Shown here piece by piece: positions 1 through 6,673 of a DNA stretch of 22,020 nucleotides. The position numbers and the translations under genes are program-made. The notes below the pieces were generated by a model. The model worked only from the letters and a program-made list of their open reading frames with translations, did not search any database and was not told the origin of the DNA. The DNA lies in the IMG/VR virus record IMGVR_UViG_3300021378_000183, positions 1 to 22,020 of that record, one strand, 5' to 3'. The stretch is from a virus. Within the stretch, counting starts at the first letter, position 1. Every line of letters begins with the position of its first letter.

Positions 1-1699
1 CATACATTGTGTTATAATCTGTACCACCGGCTATTCTAAACTCTACAAGATTGTTTTCTGAGTCATTGTCTTTTTCGCCTTTGAAATGTATACTATTAAA
101 CTTACCAGTATCTATACCTTTGGACAGTATTGCTTCAAACTGTTTAAAACTCTTTGCATCTCCACGTTTCATACCTTCTGCATATTTTAATACATTTCGA
201 TATTGACTTTTTGTATAACTGTTTCTAAGTCTGCCAAACTCTGCAAGTAAATATTCATCACCTAACAGTAGTGCCATTTTTAATTTATTTTGTTCTGCTT
301 TTTTACCTTGCCAACTCATTGTGACGTGAAGTCCTGTTGAATTATTAGTGCCAAAGTTTTTTTCACTCCAGTCAAATAAACTTTTCATTTCTGTAAGCAT
401 TTTTCTAGGACTGTCAAACACAGGTGATATTAGTTCTGCTCCTGTACCTTCATCAGGTTCAATACTGCTGTCTTTTTCTACTGCCCAACTAGTTGTAGTG
501 TAAGTATCTCCGTAATCTCCTGATTCCGGATAGTCGGTGAATTTACTATTATCTCTGATCCATACCATTAATTCATCTGCAACACCTTCAACATCGCCAT
601 TACCACCACCATACTCATAACCATAATCATCAAGGAAACTGCTTATATAACTGTAGTTGTCAAATATCCAATCTTCTACACTATAATCACTTCTTGCGGC
701 TTCTCTGGCTTCATCGTCTAGATCATTATCTTCTTGTACATCACTTCTTAACCAGTCTAGGTATTCGTCTTCGTATTCTTCTTCAACAAATTCTCTGACC
801 CAGTTCATATACTCCCAACCATCTTCTTCACGGTTTTCGTATTCTTTGGGATCGTTTTCTTCGAAATCTTTTTTGTATTGTTCTATTGCTTCTGAACTTG
901 GTCCGTCTCCACTATCTATAAAGTCATTTAGGTATTCTTCATCTTCTCTGACCTCATTTACTTTATCTTCTATAATGTCACTTAGATATTCGTCTTGACC
1001 TTTAGTGTATAACCATTCTTCAAAGTCTTCCCAAACTTGATCTGGCATATCACCGTATTCGTATTCGATATCACTGATGCTCATATCATCTACATTATTA
1101 GAACCTGAGGACCCATCTACACTATAGAAAAATGTTTCTGCTTCAAAGCCACATTTTACAGGTGCATCCAAGGCCTCTACGGCTATCTCTCTTCTATTAA
1201 AATTAATTTCACATAATTCTTCAGGTTGTTCTTTTAATCTTTTTTTGGATAACTTTTTAATTTTTCCTTTAAGTTTTCTAATTTGAAATTTTTTACCTTT
1301 CTTTTTGGCTAATTTTTTTAATTTGCCTTCTTGTACTTCACCATCTATAAAAACTTCTTGATCAGGTTCTACAAATTGATACTCCCCTTTAGGGTCTTGT
1401 ATTACAACTTTATCTGGCTGTGGTTTATCTCCAATTTTACTTACTACTTTCCCAGCAACTACACCTTTATCATCTTTGTATTCTGTATTTACTTCTAACT
1501 CACTGGCTTTTGTAGTAATTGGGTTCGGAGTTTGTTGTTGTGCTTTTGCTGGTCCATCTAATGAAGGAGAAAAGTTTTTTCTTGTTGCTAAAGGTCTTTT
1601 AGCATTCTGCTTTGCAATAGTGCCGTGTTTTTGGTCTCCTACCGGAGTGGCATATTCTTTCAAAAGGTGCTGTATTGTTTTGACATCTTTGAATTTCAT
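1..1699 (-). CDS. Amidoligase-like protein, C-terminus cut by window edge
   Basis: The frame stays open from the ATG at 1699 to the window edge, giving 566 residues without a stop. The second half carries motifs of the amidoligase family (GCS/COOH-NH2 ligase fold, Amidoligase_2 type): CGFEAETFF near residues 183-191, a GAELISP stretch, TGLHVTMSW near 453-461 and VEFRIAGGTDYN near 549-560. Known members form amide bonds with ATP. Between the first and second motifs lies a long, very acidic helical insert (about residues 205-345), and before them a lysine-rich stretch (about 126-155). The N-terminus MKFKDVKTIQHLLKE, then YA, resembles a T4 capsid-targeting peptide with an L-x-E cleavage site after residue 15. 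The ATG overlaps the stop of the gene upstream (TAATG). Its substrate is unknown; I infer that it is a virion cargo enzyme. The family call is fairly sure; the role is not. Confidence 0.7.
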   Translation of the reverse strand, partial: MKFKDVKTIQHLLKEYATPVGDQKHGTIAKQNAKRPLATRKNFSPSLDGPAKAQQQTPNPITTKASELEVNTEYKDDKGVVAGKVVSKIGDKPQPDKVVIQDPKGEYQFVEPDQEVFIDGEVQEGKLKKLAKKKGKKFQIRKLKGKIKKLSKKRLKEQPEELCEINFNRREIAVEALDAPVKCGFEAETFFYSVDGSSGSNNVDDMSISDIEYEYGDMPDQVWEDFEEWLYTKGQDEYLSDIIEDKVNEVREDEEYLNDFIDSGDGPSSEAIEQYKKDFEENDPKEYENREEDGWEYMNWVREFVEEEYEDEYLDWLRSDVQEDNDLDDEAREAARSDYSVEDWIFDNYSYISSFLDDYGYEYGGGNGDVEGVADELMVWIRDNSKFTDYPESGDYGDTYTTTSWAVEKDSSIEPDEGTGAELISPVFDSPRKMLTEMKSLFDWSEKNFGTNNSTGLHVTMSWQGKKAEQNKLKMALLLGDEYLLAEFGRLRNSYTKSQYRNVLKYAEGMKRGDAKSFKQFEAILSKGIDTGKFNSIHFKGEKDNDSENNLVEFRIAGGTDYNTMY

Positions 1700-1986
1700 T
1701 ATCTACGTCTCTTGTTCATCATACGCAATCTACGACTATTAGGATTAAACTTTTTAGTCCTTTGAGCCCTTCTTATCATTCGTTTCCCAAGTCTTGCTTT
1801 AGTTTTCTTTAATGTAAGTCTCTTTTTAAAATCTATAGGAGCACTACATTGGCTAACATTTGATACCACACGTCCTTTACGTCTGCCACTTGTACATCTG
1901 ACAGCACGTTTTACGACGTTGCCCATTTTACGCCATACCATTCTGCCTTCTGTAACTGTTACATCAGTAAATTCTTCTAATCTCAT
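1699..1986 (-). CDS. Small strongly basic phage protein
   Basis: A 95-residue protein starting MRLEEFTDVTVTEG. I chose the ATG at 1986 because it lies one base past the stop of the upstream gene (TAAAATG); an in-frame extension to 2136 would only be a shadow of that gene. From about residue 17 the protein is rich in Arg and Lys and ends in MMNKRRR, with a segment CTSGRRKGRVVSN and two cysteines (CTSG, QCSAP) that could be structural. I recognise it only as a type of small basic protein found in marine T4-like phages; no function is established. The charge suggests binding to DNA or to acidic scaffold inside the head. Its stop shares one base with the amidoligase start, so the two are probably translated together. 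Confidence 0.7.
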   Translation of the reverse strand: MRLEEFTDVTVTEGRMVWRKMGNVVKRAVRCTSGRRKGRVVSNVSQCSAPIDFKKRLTLKKTKARLGKRMIRRAQRTKKFNPNSRRLRMMNKRRR

Positions 1987-1987
1987 T

Positions 1988-2356
1988 TTACCATTTCCTA
2001 CATGACCAATATCTTGCTTTGGTCTTTGGTCCCGGATTATCGCAATTATGTCTTGCTCTAAAACTTTTTCTTGCTTTAGGATTACTTTTCCTAATACGCA
2101 TTGTTTTTCCTTTAACACTAGAACCGCCATGTCCAAAGTTTACTTTTTTAACGTTTCCTGTTTTAGGATCTTTAACATATACTTTGAATTTTTTAACATC
2201 ACCTTGCATAGGTTTGTTTAATTTAACTTTACGTCCACGATATTCTGCTTCAAACATATCGTTTTCGTCTATACTATAACCAAGATAACCAAATTCCTCA
2301 TGAAAGTCTTCTGCATCATCTAATGTTATTTCTTCTACTATATCTAAATATCTCAT
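1988..2356 (-). CDS. Conserved small phage protein with SFRARHNC...KARYWSCRKW tail
   Basis: A 122-residue protein. The start at 2356 is chosen because that ATG overlaps the TGA of the upstream gene (ATGA); the longer in-frame version only adds residues overlapping that gene. The first half is acidic (MRYLDIVEEITLDDAED), the second basic. The C-terminal 38 residues include RIRKSNPKARKSFRARHNC and end in KARYWSCRKW, a tail I know as recurrent in uncharacterised proteins of marine T4-like phages. The two conserved cysteines and the His could bind metal, but this is a guess. The N-terminus MRYLDIVEE resembles the other short leader peptides in this cluster. Likely a virion or head-assembly protein from its place in the late region. 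Confidence 0.75.
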   Translation of the reverse strand: MRYLDIVEEITLDDAEDFHEEFGYLGYSIDENDMFEAEYRGRKVKLNKPMQGDVKKFKVYVKDPKTGNVKKVNFGHGGSSVKGKTMRIRKSNPKARKSFRARHNCDNPGPKTKARYWSCRKW

Positions 2357-2592
2357 AATATCTTCATTAATAACCCTACAACTGTTGTCATCAGTGTAGT
2401 AAATGTTAATCCAACAATAGCAATTATCCAACTTTCAAGTTTGTTTAATCTGTCTCTTGTCACTTCTTTGAATTCTTTTAATTCTGCCGTAATACTTTCT
2501 ATACGAAGCATGTCTGCGATTATATGTGCTTCTATATTGCCACTTTCGACATATGGCTTTGGCATTGTTTCCGGTTCATTTTTTTTAGGCAT
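2353..2592 (-). CDS. XhlA/holin-like small membrane protein
   Basis: A 79-residue protein with three parts: a polar Pro/Lys N-terminus (1-20), a charged amphipathic helix likely to form a coiled coil (about 22-54, ending RDRLNKLESW), and a single C-terminal membrane segment (about 55-78, IIAIVGLTFTTLMTTVVGLL). This is the layout of the haemolysin XhlA family, which includes phage holin or lysis accessory proteins. It follows the 135-aa protein by 8 bases and its TGA overlaps the next ATG. No endolysin is visible in this window, so a lysis role is only suggested by architecture; a membrane-anchored virion or host-takeover protein is the alternative. Confidence 0.6.
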   Translation of the reverse strand: MPKKNEPETMPKPYVESGNIEAHIIADMLRIESITAELKEFKEVTRDRLNKLESWIIAIVGLTFTTLMTTVVGLLMKIL

Positions 2593-2600
2593 TGTATACT

Positions 2601-3008
2601 CTATAATAAATCTTGTTTAGTAAATTCCATATTAACTGAATTTTTAGTATCTATTGTACCACCGTTCAGTACTATTCCATCTAACTCATCTGTCAATGTT
2701 TGTATAGTATGTACATCTGTTCTTTCAAAAGCAAATTTAAAAATCCAACCTGCTCCAGTTATACTTGGTGCTCCATAGTTTTCAATAACATTTGCCCCTA
2801 CTCCGTTAAGTGGAACTGGCTCATTCATTACTACTGGCTGAGCTCTTAATCCGATTACTTGTACAATACTTTCAAAATCTTTTTGACTGTCGTCGTTGTA
2901 ATCACCTGTTCTTGTTATGTCTATTGTAGTAAACAATGTGTAAAATTCTATGTTACCTGAAAGTGTTTCACTACTTCCCATTGCTCCACTTCTATTTCCT
3001 GCAACCAT
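2601..3008 (-). CDS. Probable late structural protein, unknown family
   Basis: A 135-residue protein starting MVAGNRSGAMGSS. It has its own late promoter box (GATAAATA, 21 bases upstream of the ATG) and a clear ribosome site (AGGAG). The sequence is rich in beta-prone and polar residues (EFYTLFTTIDITRTGDYNDD), with no signal peptide or membrane segment, as expected of a small head or tail protein. I do not recognise a named family. Together with the XhlA-like protein, the two small basic proteins and the amidoligase downstream it forms one transcription unit running off the left edge. Confidence 0.65.
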   Translation of the reverse strand: MVAGNRSGAMGSSETLSGNIEFYTLFTTIDITRTGDYNDDSQKDFESIVQVIGLRAQPVVMNEPVPLNGVGANVIENYGAPSITGAGWIFKFAFERTDVHTIQTLTDELDGIVLNGGTIDTKNSVNMEFTKQDLL

Positions 3009-3029
3009 TATGTGTCTCCTGTATTACAC

Positions 3030-3037
3030 TATTTATC
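3030..3037 (-). promoter_or_regulatory. T4-type late promoter box GATAAATA
   Basis: On the minus strand the box reads GATAAATA, a one-base variant of the T4 late consensus TATAAATA recognised by RNA polymerase with gp55. The box ends 21 bases before the ATG at 3008, with an AGGAG ribosome site in between. Four more identical boxes occur in the window in equivalent positions. Confidence 0.75.
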
Positions 3038-3058
3038 AGTATTACCTTTCCTTTGATC

Positions 3059-3089
3059 AAAAAAAATCCCCAACTAGTGAGGATTTTTA
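3059..3089 (-). terminator. Rho-independent terminator after the 86-aa protein
   Basis: On the minus strand an 8-bp stem AAAAATCC / GGATTTTT, extended by weaker inner pairs around a CTAG loop, is followed by an uninterrupted run of T. It lies just after the stop at 3104 and just before the late promoter of the next gene, so it separates the two transcription units. Confidence 0.75.
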
Positions 3090-3103
3090 TAAGTTTGTTT
3101 AAC

Positions 3104-3364
3104 TTAGAATGAGACGTCTGCAATAACGTGTCCTGCTAGGTCACCGTTTGCTAGGTTGTCTGCACCTTCTACAATCATATTAACTGCCGCACCACTTACT
3201 GCGCCAACTTTTAATACTGAAAGATTTAAGTTTTGAACTGAGCTAACTAATGCTGTTAGTTGAGTTGCTGAAATGTTTCCTGATTGTTGAGTAAAACTCT
3301 TAAGGAATACATCTTTACCAATAAACTCACCAGCCGCCGCCGCTCTTCTATCTGATTGTGCCAT
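3104..3364 (-). CDS. Small MAQS-type protein A (paralogue of the neighbour)
   Basis: An 86-residue protein starting MAQSDRRAAAAGEFIG, rich in Ala, Val, Ser and Gly, without membrane segment or catalytic motif. The N-terminus matches the neighbouring 80-aa protein (MAQS, polar residues, AA, then F-[IV]-G) and both genes have the same promoter, 46-base leader, ribosome site (AGGAGAATT) and terminator arrangement. The pair therefore looks like a duplicated cassette. A single-gene unit with a strong late promoter, strong ribosome site and tight terminator suggests a highly expressed virion protein such as a head decoration or tail component; this is an inference and no named family was recognised. 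Confidence 0.75.
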   Translation of the reverse strand: MAQSDRRAAAAGEFIGKDVFLKSFTQQSGNISATQLTALVSSVQNLNLSVLKVGAVSGAAVNMIVEGADNLANGDLAGHVIADVSF

Positions 3365-3386
3365 TTTAATTCTCCTAAATGTATAT

Positions 3387-3402
3387 GTACAATATTTTGT
3401 AC
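3387..3402 (-). promoter_or_regulatory. Hairpin in the 5' leader of MAQS protein A
   Basis: The perfect 6-bp inverted repeat GTACAA / TTGTAC with a 4-base loop lies just downstream of the expected transcription start of the late promoter at 3411-3418. The neighbouring cassette has a hairpin of different sequence in the same place (3741-3753), so structure rather than sequence appears to be kept. A role in mRNA stability is likely. Confidence 0.65.
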
Positions 3403-3410
3403 GTTACCTT

Positions 3411-3418
3411 TATTTATC
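3411..3418 (-). promoter_or_regulatory. T4-type late promoter box GATAAATA
   Basis: GATAAATA on the minus strand, 46 bases before the ATG at 3364. The flanks AAAGGTAAC are nearly the same as those of the box at 3763-3770, as expected from duplication of the whole cassette. Confidence 0.75.
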
Positions 3419-3427
3419 AAAATAGCC

Positions 3428-3454
3428 ATAAAAAAAGGCAGTATAAACTGCCTT
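3428..3454 (-). terminator. Rho-independent terminator after the 80-aa protein
   Basis: Perfect 8-bp stem AAGGCAGT / ACTGCCTT with a 4-base loop, followed on the minus strand by a run of seven T. It lies 20 bases past the stop at 3474 and just ahead of the next late promoter. Confidence 0.85.
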
Positions 3455-3473
3455 CTTTTGTAAAAACTAAATC

Positions 3474-3716
3474 TTAACTAAATGTTGCGATTAATGTTGC
3501 ACCTGCAATAGATGGTGTTGCGCCTGCGCCTTGTACAGCGATGTGACTACCACTTGTTAATCCTTCAACTGCTACAACTACGAAGCCTTCTACTTGTGCT
3601 TCAGTACATGCCGCTTCAACTGTTACAGATGTTACGTCATCTACTTCTAGAATGTGAGTAGTTCCTACGAATCCGTTTGCCGCTCTAACTGCCGCGTTTG
3701 GGTTTGATTGTGCCAT
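3474..3716 (-). CDS. Small MAQS-type protein B (paralogue of the neighbour)
   Basis: An 80-residue protein starting MAQSNPNAAVRAANGFVG, followed by a Val/Thr/Ala/Gly-rich beta-type body (DDVTSVTVEA, GFVVVAVEGL, GSHIAVQGAG) and no membrane segment. It shares its N-terminus, promoter, leader length (46 bases), ribosome site and terminator layout with the 86-aa protein next door; the bodies have diverged much more than the leaders. The single-gene transcription unit with late promoter suggests a small, abundant virion protein. No family name can be given with confidence. Confidence 0.75.
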   Translation of the reverse strand: MAQSNPNAAVRAANGFVGTTHILEVDDVTSVTVEAACTEAQVEGFVVVAVEGLTSGSHIAVQGAGATPSIAGATLIATFS

Positions 3717-3740
3717 TATAATTCTCCTAAATATATTTTA

Positions 3741-3753
3741 GAGCAAATTGCTC
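3741..3753 (-). promoter_or_regulatory. Hairpin in the 5' leader of MAQS protein B
   Basis: The inverted repeat GAGCAA / TTGCTC (6-bp stem, one-base centre, so the real loop is larger by opening inner pairs) sits between the late promoter and the ribosome site. It corresponds to the hairpin at 3387-3402 but with different stem bases, which is compensatory change between paralogous leaders. Confidence 0.6.
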
Positions 3754-3762
3754 CGTTACATT

Positions 3763-3770
3763 TATTTATC
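3763..3770 (-). promoter_or_regulatory. T4-type late promoter box GATAAATA
   Basis: GATAAATA on the minus strand, 46 bases before the ATG at 3716; followed by AATGTAAC, nearly matching the flank of the box at 3411-3418. It lies in the gap after the stop of the 165-aa gene at 3799, for which I see no convincing terminator. Confidence 0.75.
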
Positions 3771-3798
3771 TAAATTGGATGTTTTTTTGTTATATAAA

Positions 3799-4296
3799 TT
3801 AGAGTTTTTTATCTAAATTCTTTTTACTTGCGGCTAATTTAAAATTACCTGGTTTGTTGTATGATACTTTAGCACCACCTATCTGTCCTAGTTTTTGTCC
3901 TAAATCAAAACTTGTTGTTGCGGCTTTGGTAACTGTTGATGTGTCAACTTTTGGTAAGTCACTTAATCCTAATCTTTGCTGTATTTCACTACCACCTTTA
4001 AAAGCATTTTGGTTACCTATTTGAGCCCCTCTTTTTCTTTTTATTTTAGGATCTTCAGCACTAATTTTATCACTATCTTTCTTTGCTTTACTGTCCTGTT
4101 GCTTCTGAACCTCTCGTTGATACTCAGCATTACCTAAATCGATTGCAGAACCCCAATCTGTTTTACCATCTATTTGATTTCTAGGATCTTGTCCGGCTTT
4201 CATAATATGTCTCAAAAGAAGAGTATTCCCTGAATATTTCTGAGTTACATCTCCCCATGTAAGTTCTTCTTTTAATATTATGTTTTTAATTTTCAT
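3799..4296 (-). CDS. Unknown 165-aa late protein with capsid-targeting-like N-terminus
   Basis: A Lys/Gln/Ser-rich, largely disordered-looking protein of 165 residues. It starts MKIKNIILKEELTWG, which resembles the short leader peptides of its neighbours, with possible prohead-protease sites L-x-E at residues 8-10. The middle (about 60-95) is highly charged (QKQQDSKAKKDSDK, KIKRKRGAQIG). No catalytic motif or membrane segment is visible. The ATG overlaps the TGA of the upstream gene (ATGA), and it is the last gene of the run that begins at 9205. A small internal head protein is the most natural reading, by position and composition only. Confidence 0.65.
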   Translation of the reverse strand: MKIKNIILKEELTWGDVTQKYSGNTLLLRHIMKAGQDPRNQIDGKTDWGSAIDLGNAEYQREVQKQQDSKAKKDSDKISAEDPKIKRKRGAQIGNQNAFKGGSEIQQRLGLSDLPKVDTSTVTKAATTSFDLGQKLGQIGGAKVSYNKPGNFKLAASKKNLDKKL

Positions 4297-5411
4297 TTTT
4301 GTCGTTGCCTTCCACTAGCCCAATAACCTGCTATTGCGCCTATTCCAGTTCCTGCTTTCTTATATTTATCAACATCTTTACCTAATTTTTGTGCAATCTT
4401 CTTACCAGCATACCTACCTACTACTGCACCTGCGGCCGCACCTGCAACTCGCTTTGCTGTACTAGGCTGTTTTTTATACTTATCTGACATTCTATAACTT
4501 TTATATCTTGTCATAGTAGATAAAGGACTAATCATTTCACTTCCTCTACCTATTCTTCTAAACTCTTGTATCATCTGAGTAACAACCAATTGTTTAGATC
4601 GATATTTTAAATTTTTCCAATCTGTAACAAACCTACGAAATTGTTTATACTTTGCATTACTAATTTTTAATTGCTTTTCTAGTCGCATAAAATACACAAC
4701 ACTATCGTTAGAGTTTTCTCTGCCTTGTCCTAATTTAGTAAAAAAGTTCCAATGATGCCTGTCATTAAATTTACAACTTTTAAGAAACCTGTTACTTTCT
4801 ATAGAACTTTTTAATTTTATATTTCTATTATCAGGATCACTTACTTGATATGCCAATAAGTATAAATCCGTTGCATGACTTCTAAAAAAATTATACTTTC
4901 CATATTGTGCTGTTTGCTTTGCATATGATCTAGCAAATGCTTCTTGCTTTTCGTCTTTTGCCATCATAAAGGTTGCTAATGATGTTAAATAAAGTAAGTC
5001 TGCAATTTCCCTTCCGTTATAAATTTCGAAGTTTCTAGTAGTTCTATACAACCTTGCTTCTGATATTTCTGTATCTATTAATTTAAATTCCATTTTACCT
5101 TCGCCCACATAGGCTTGTATTGTTTTAGCACCTTGTTTCTTTAATGCTTGATGTCTATGATTGCCATCAATAATGCCGCCATTTTTATGAACTACAATGA
5201 TAGGAGCATCACTTAAATTACTCTTAAACATGTTATCTATGTTATCTTTATTTCCTTGCCAACCATCTGCAGGAGATACAGAGTCTATATCAATATTTTT
5301 TAATTTAAAAACTTTATTTTGACTTACCCAGCCAAGCCAATCTGGATGATGCCTTTCTTTCATATCTTTTTGTAACTTTGATAACATCTGATCTAATGTC
5401 ATAGTATCCAT
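4293..5411 (-). CDS. ParB/sulfiredoxin-like domain protein with C-terminal glycine zipper
   Basis: A 372-residue protein. Residues about 35-105 hold a ParB/Srx-type fold signature: a hydrophobic strand (APIIVVHKNGG) followed by IIDGNHRHQAL at 80-90 and a strand IQAYVG. In the ParB/sulfiredoxin superfamily this D-G-x-H-R motif binds or hydrolyses nucleotide. Residues about 130-315 are helical and basic. The last 50 residues are a glycine zipper (GAAAGAVVGRYAG, then GTGIGAIAGYWASG), a pattern seen in membrane-inserting or pore-forming segments. The start overlaps the stop of the ligase-like gene (TAATG); ATG codons at 5411 and 5402 are both possible. I infer an internal or injected virion protein whose zipper might act at the host membrane. 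The domain call is good; the function is open. Confidence 0.7.
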   Translation of the reverse strand: MDTMTLDQMLSKLQKDMKERHHPDWLGWVSQNKVFKLKNIDIDSVSPADGWQGNKDNIDNMFKSNLSDAPIIVVHKNGGIIDGNHRHQALKKQGAKTIQAYVGEGKMEFKLIDTEISEARLYRTTRNFEIYNGREIADLLYLTSLATFMMAKDEKQEAFARSYAKQTAQYGKYNFFRSHATDLYLLAYQVSDPDNRNIKLKSSIESNRFLKSCKFNDRHHWNFFTKLGQGRENSNDSVVYFMRLEKQLKISNAKYKQFRRFVTDWKNLKYRSKQLVVTQMIQEFRRIGRGSEMISPLSTMTRYKSYRMSDKYKKQPSTAKRVAGAAAGAVVGRYAGKKIAQKLGKDVDKYKKAGTGIGAIAGYWASGRQRQK

Positions 5412-6673
5412 TATGCTCCAGGCCTCCCTGATCCAAAGTTCAATTTACTAAACTCTAATCTGTCTATTAGTTTTAGAGCATTACCATCTCTATCAACTGC
5501 TACAAAACCTTCTTCCCCGGTTACTTCGAACCCTTTTTCTGTTTCTTTAAATGTAGGCATTTGTCTTATAGTTTCTAATTTTTGTACAATTAAATTTTTG
5601 GCTTGTATAAGTTTTAAATATAAATTATAAACTCCAACAATACTGTTTACATGCTCTTTTAAAAATTTTACACCTTGCACTAATAACTGCCTGTATTCAT
5701 CTTTCTTTTGTTCTGTTTTATATCCATCTATTTTTTTAGTCATTCTTGCAATATAACTTTGTGTAAAATCACTAGAAAACTTAACAGGGTCTTGTTCAAA
5801 ACTTTCCATCTCTCTGATATTGGAATTAATATGTGCCTTAAGATAAATCATAAAATCCTTACCTATTATATCATTACCTTTTTCAACCCAGTCAAACATT
5901 GGTTTGCCTACTGCTTTTAAATACCTATCAGCAGTTTCTATTGCTGACAAAATATCTTTACCTTCTTTATCTGTAAGAGTAATTGTACCACTTAAATCTT
6001 TTATAGTGGCATCTCTAAACCATACAGCAGAATTTTGTTTTAAACCAGTGCTATCAAACCCAAACTTGGCTTGGGTATCTGCTAGTGTAGGTCCGCCTAC
6101 ATACTCTGTATGAAAAACTATACCCATTTGTGAAGCCATTATTTCCTTTGCTAAGTCTGACTTTACAGGAACACCATAAACCAATGTGTTTGGTTTAAAA
6201 TAAACAACTTCCTCACCATTTATATTACCTTGTTGTAATGTATCTTTTTTATACAACATGTCGCCTTGTAATACAGTTTGTATATCTAATTTAGATAAAT
6301 TTTCTAAAGCAACTTTTAAAATATCTTGTAAACCAATATCAGGATGATTTTCTTCTATGTCTTTAGGGGTAAAATTTATTTTAGGTTTTTGTGCAAACAC
6401 ACCTTTAGTACCCACAAAAAATTTACCAGTTTCAGGATCTTTACCACAGACTATTGCAGGAGCACCATCCCATTTTGTTGTCATTGATACTTTTGTGTCT
6501 GATTCGCCTTCCAGCATCTGGTGTAAACTATATAGATAGTCAACTGCCTCTTTGGCACCGTTAAATCCTTTGTTATAAATATTATCTTCCAAATGCTCAA
6601 GGTGTGTATTTTTACCTTGTGCTTCTAATAATATTCCACTAAGAATATTTTTTTGTAAATCTAAAAATTTCAT
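5411..6673 (-). CDS. ATP-dependent-ligase-like nucleotidyltransferase, virion-associated (DUF6267-like)
   Basis: A 420-residue protein with the motifs of covalent nucleotidyltransferases (DNA/RNA ligase and capping-enzyme superfamily): motif I TKWDGAP with the candidate adenylated Lys67, FFVGTKG near 84-90, a V-L-Q-G-D-M strand near 134-139 (place of the Glu/Asp motif III), EEGFVAV at 387-393 (motif IV) and ALKLID with Lys401 (motif V). About 130 mostly helical residues (250-380) are inserted before motif IV. From memory it matches a family of T4-like marine phages listed as DUF6267. The N-terminus MKFLDLQKNILSGILLE, then AQ, fits a capsid-targeting peptide with an LLE cleavage site after residue 17. 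Start and stop overlap both neighbours (TAATG). It could join nucleic-acid ends or transfer a nucleotide; the substrate is unknown. Confidence 0.72.
   Translation of the reverse strand: MKFLDLQKNILSGILLEAQGKNTHLEHLEDNIYNKGFNGAKEAVDYLYSLHQMLEGESDTKVSMTTKWDGAPAIVCGKDPETGKFFVGTKGVFAQKPKINFTPKDIEENHPDIGLQDILKVALENLSKLDIQTVLQGDMLYKKDTLQQGNINGEEVVYFKPNTLVYGVPVKSDLAKEIMASQMGIVFHTEYVGGPTLADTQAKFGFDSTGLKQNSAVWFRDATIKDLSGTITLTDKEGKDILSAIETADRYLKAVGKPMFDWVEKGNDIIGKDFMIYLKAHINSNIREMESFEQDPVKFSSDFTQSYIARMTKKIDGYKTEQKKDEYRQLLVQGVKFLKEHVNSIVGVYNLYLKLIQAKNLIVQKLETIRQMPTFKETEKGFEVTGEEGFVAVDRDGNALKLIDRLEFSKLNFGSGRPGA

Noticed and set aside
1476-1742. 88-codon open frame on the plus strand
   Set aside because: Antisense to the amidoligase gene; hydrophobic and cysteine-rich composition comes from the reverse of Lys/Glu-rich codons.
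2019-2136. N-terminal extension of the small basic protein up to 2136
   Set aside because: The extension would overlap the upstream gene by about 150 bases and lacks a ribosome site; the ATG at 1986, next to the upstream stop, is preferred.
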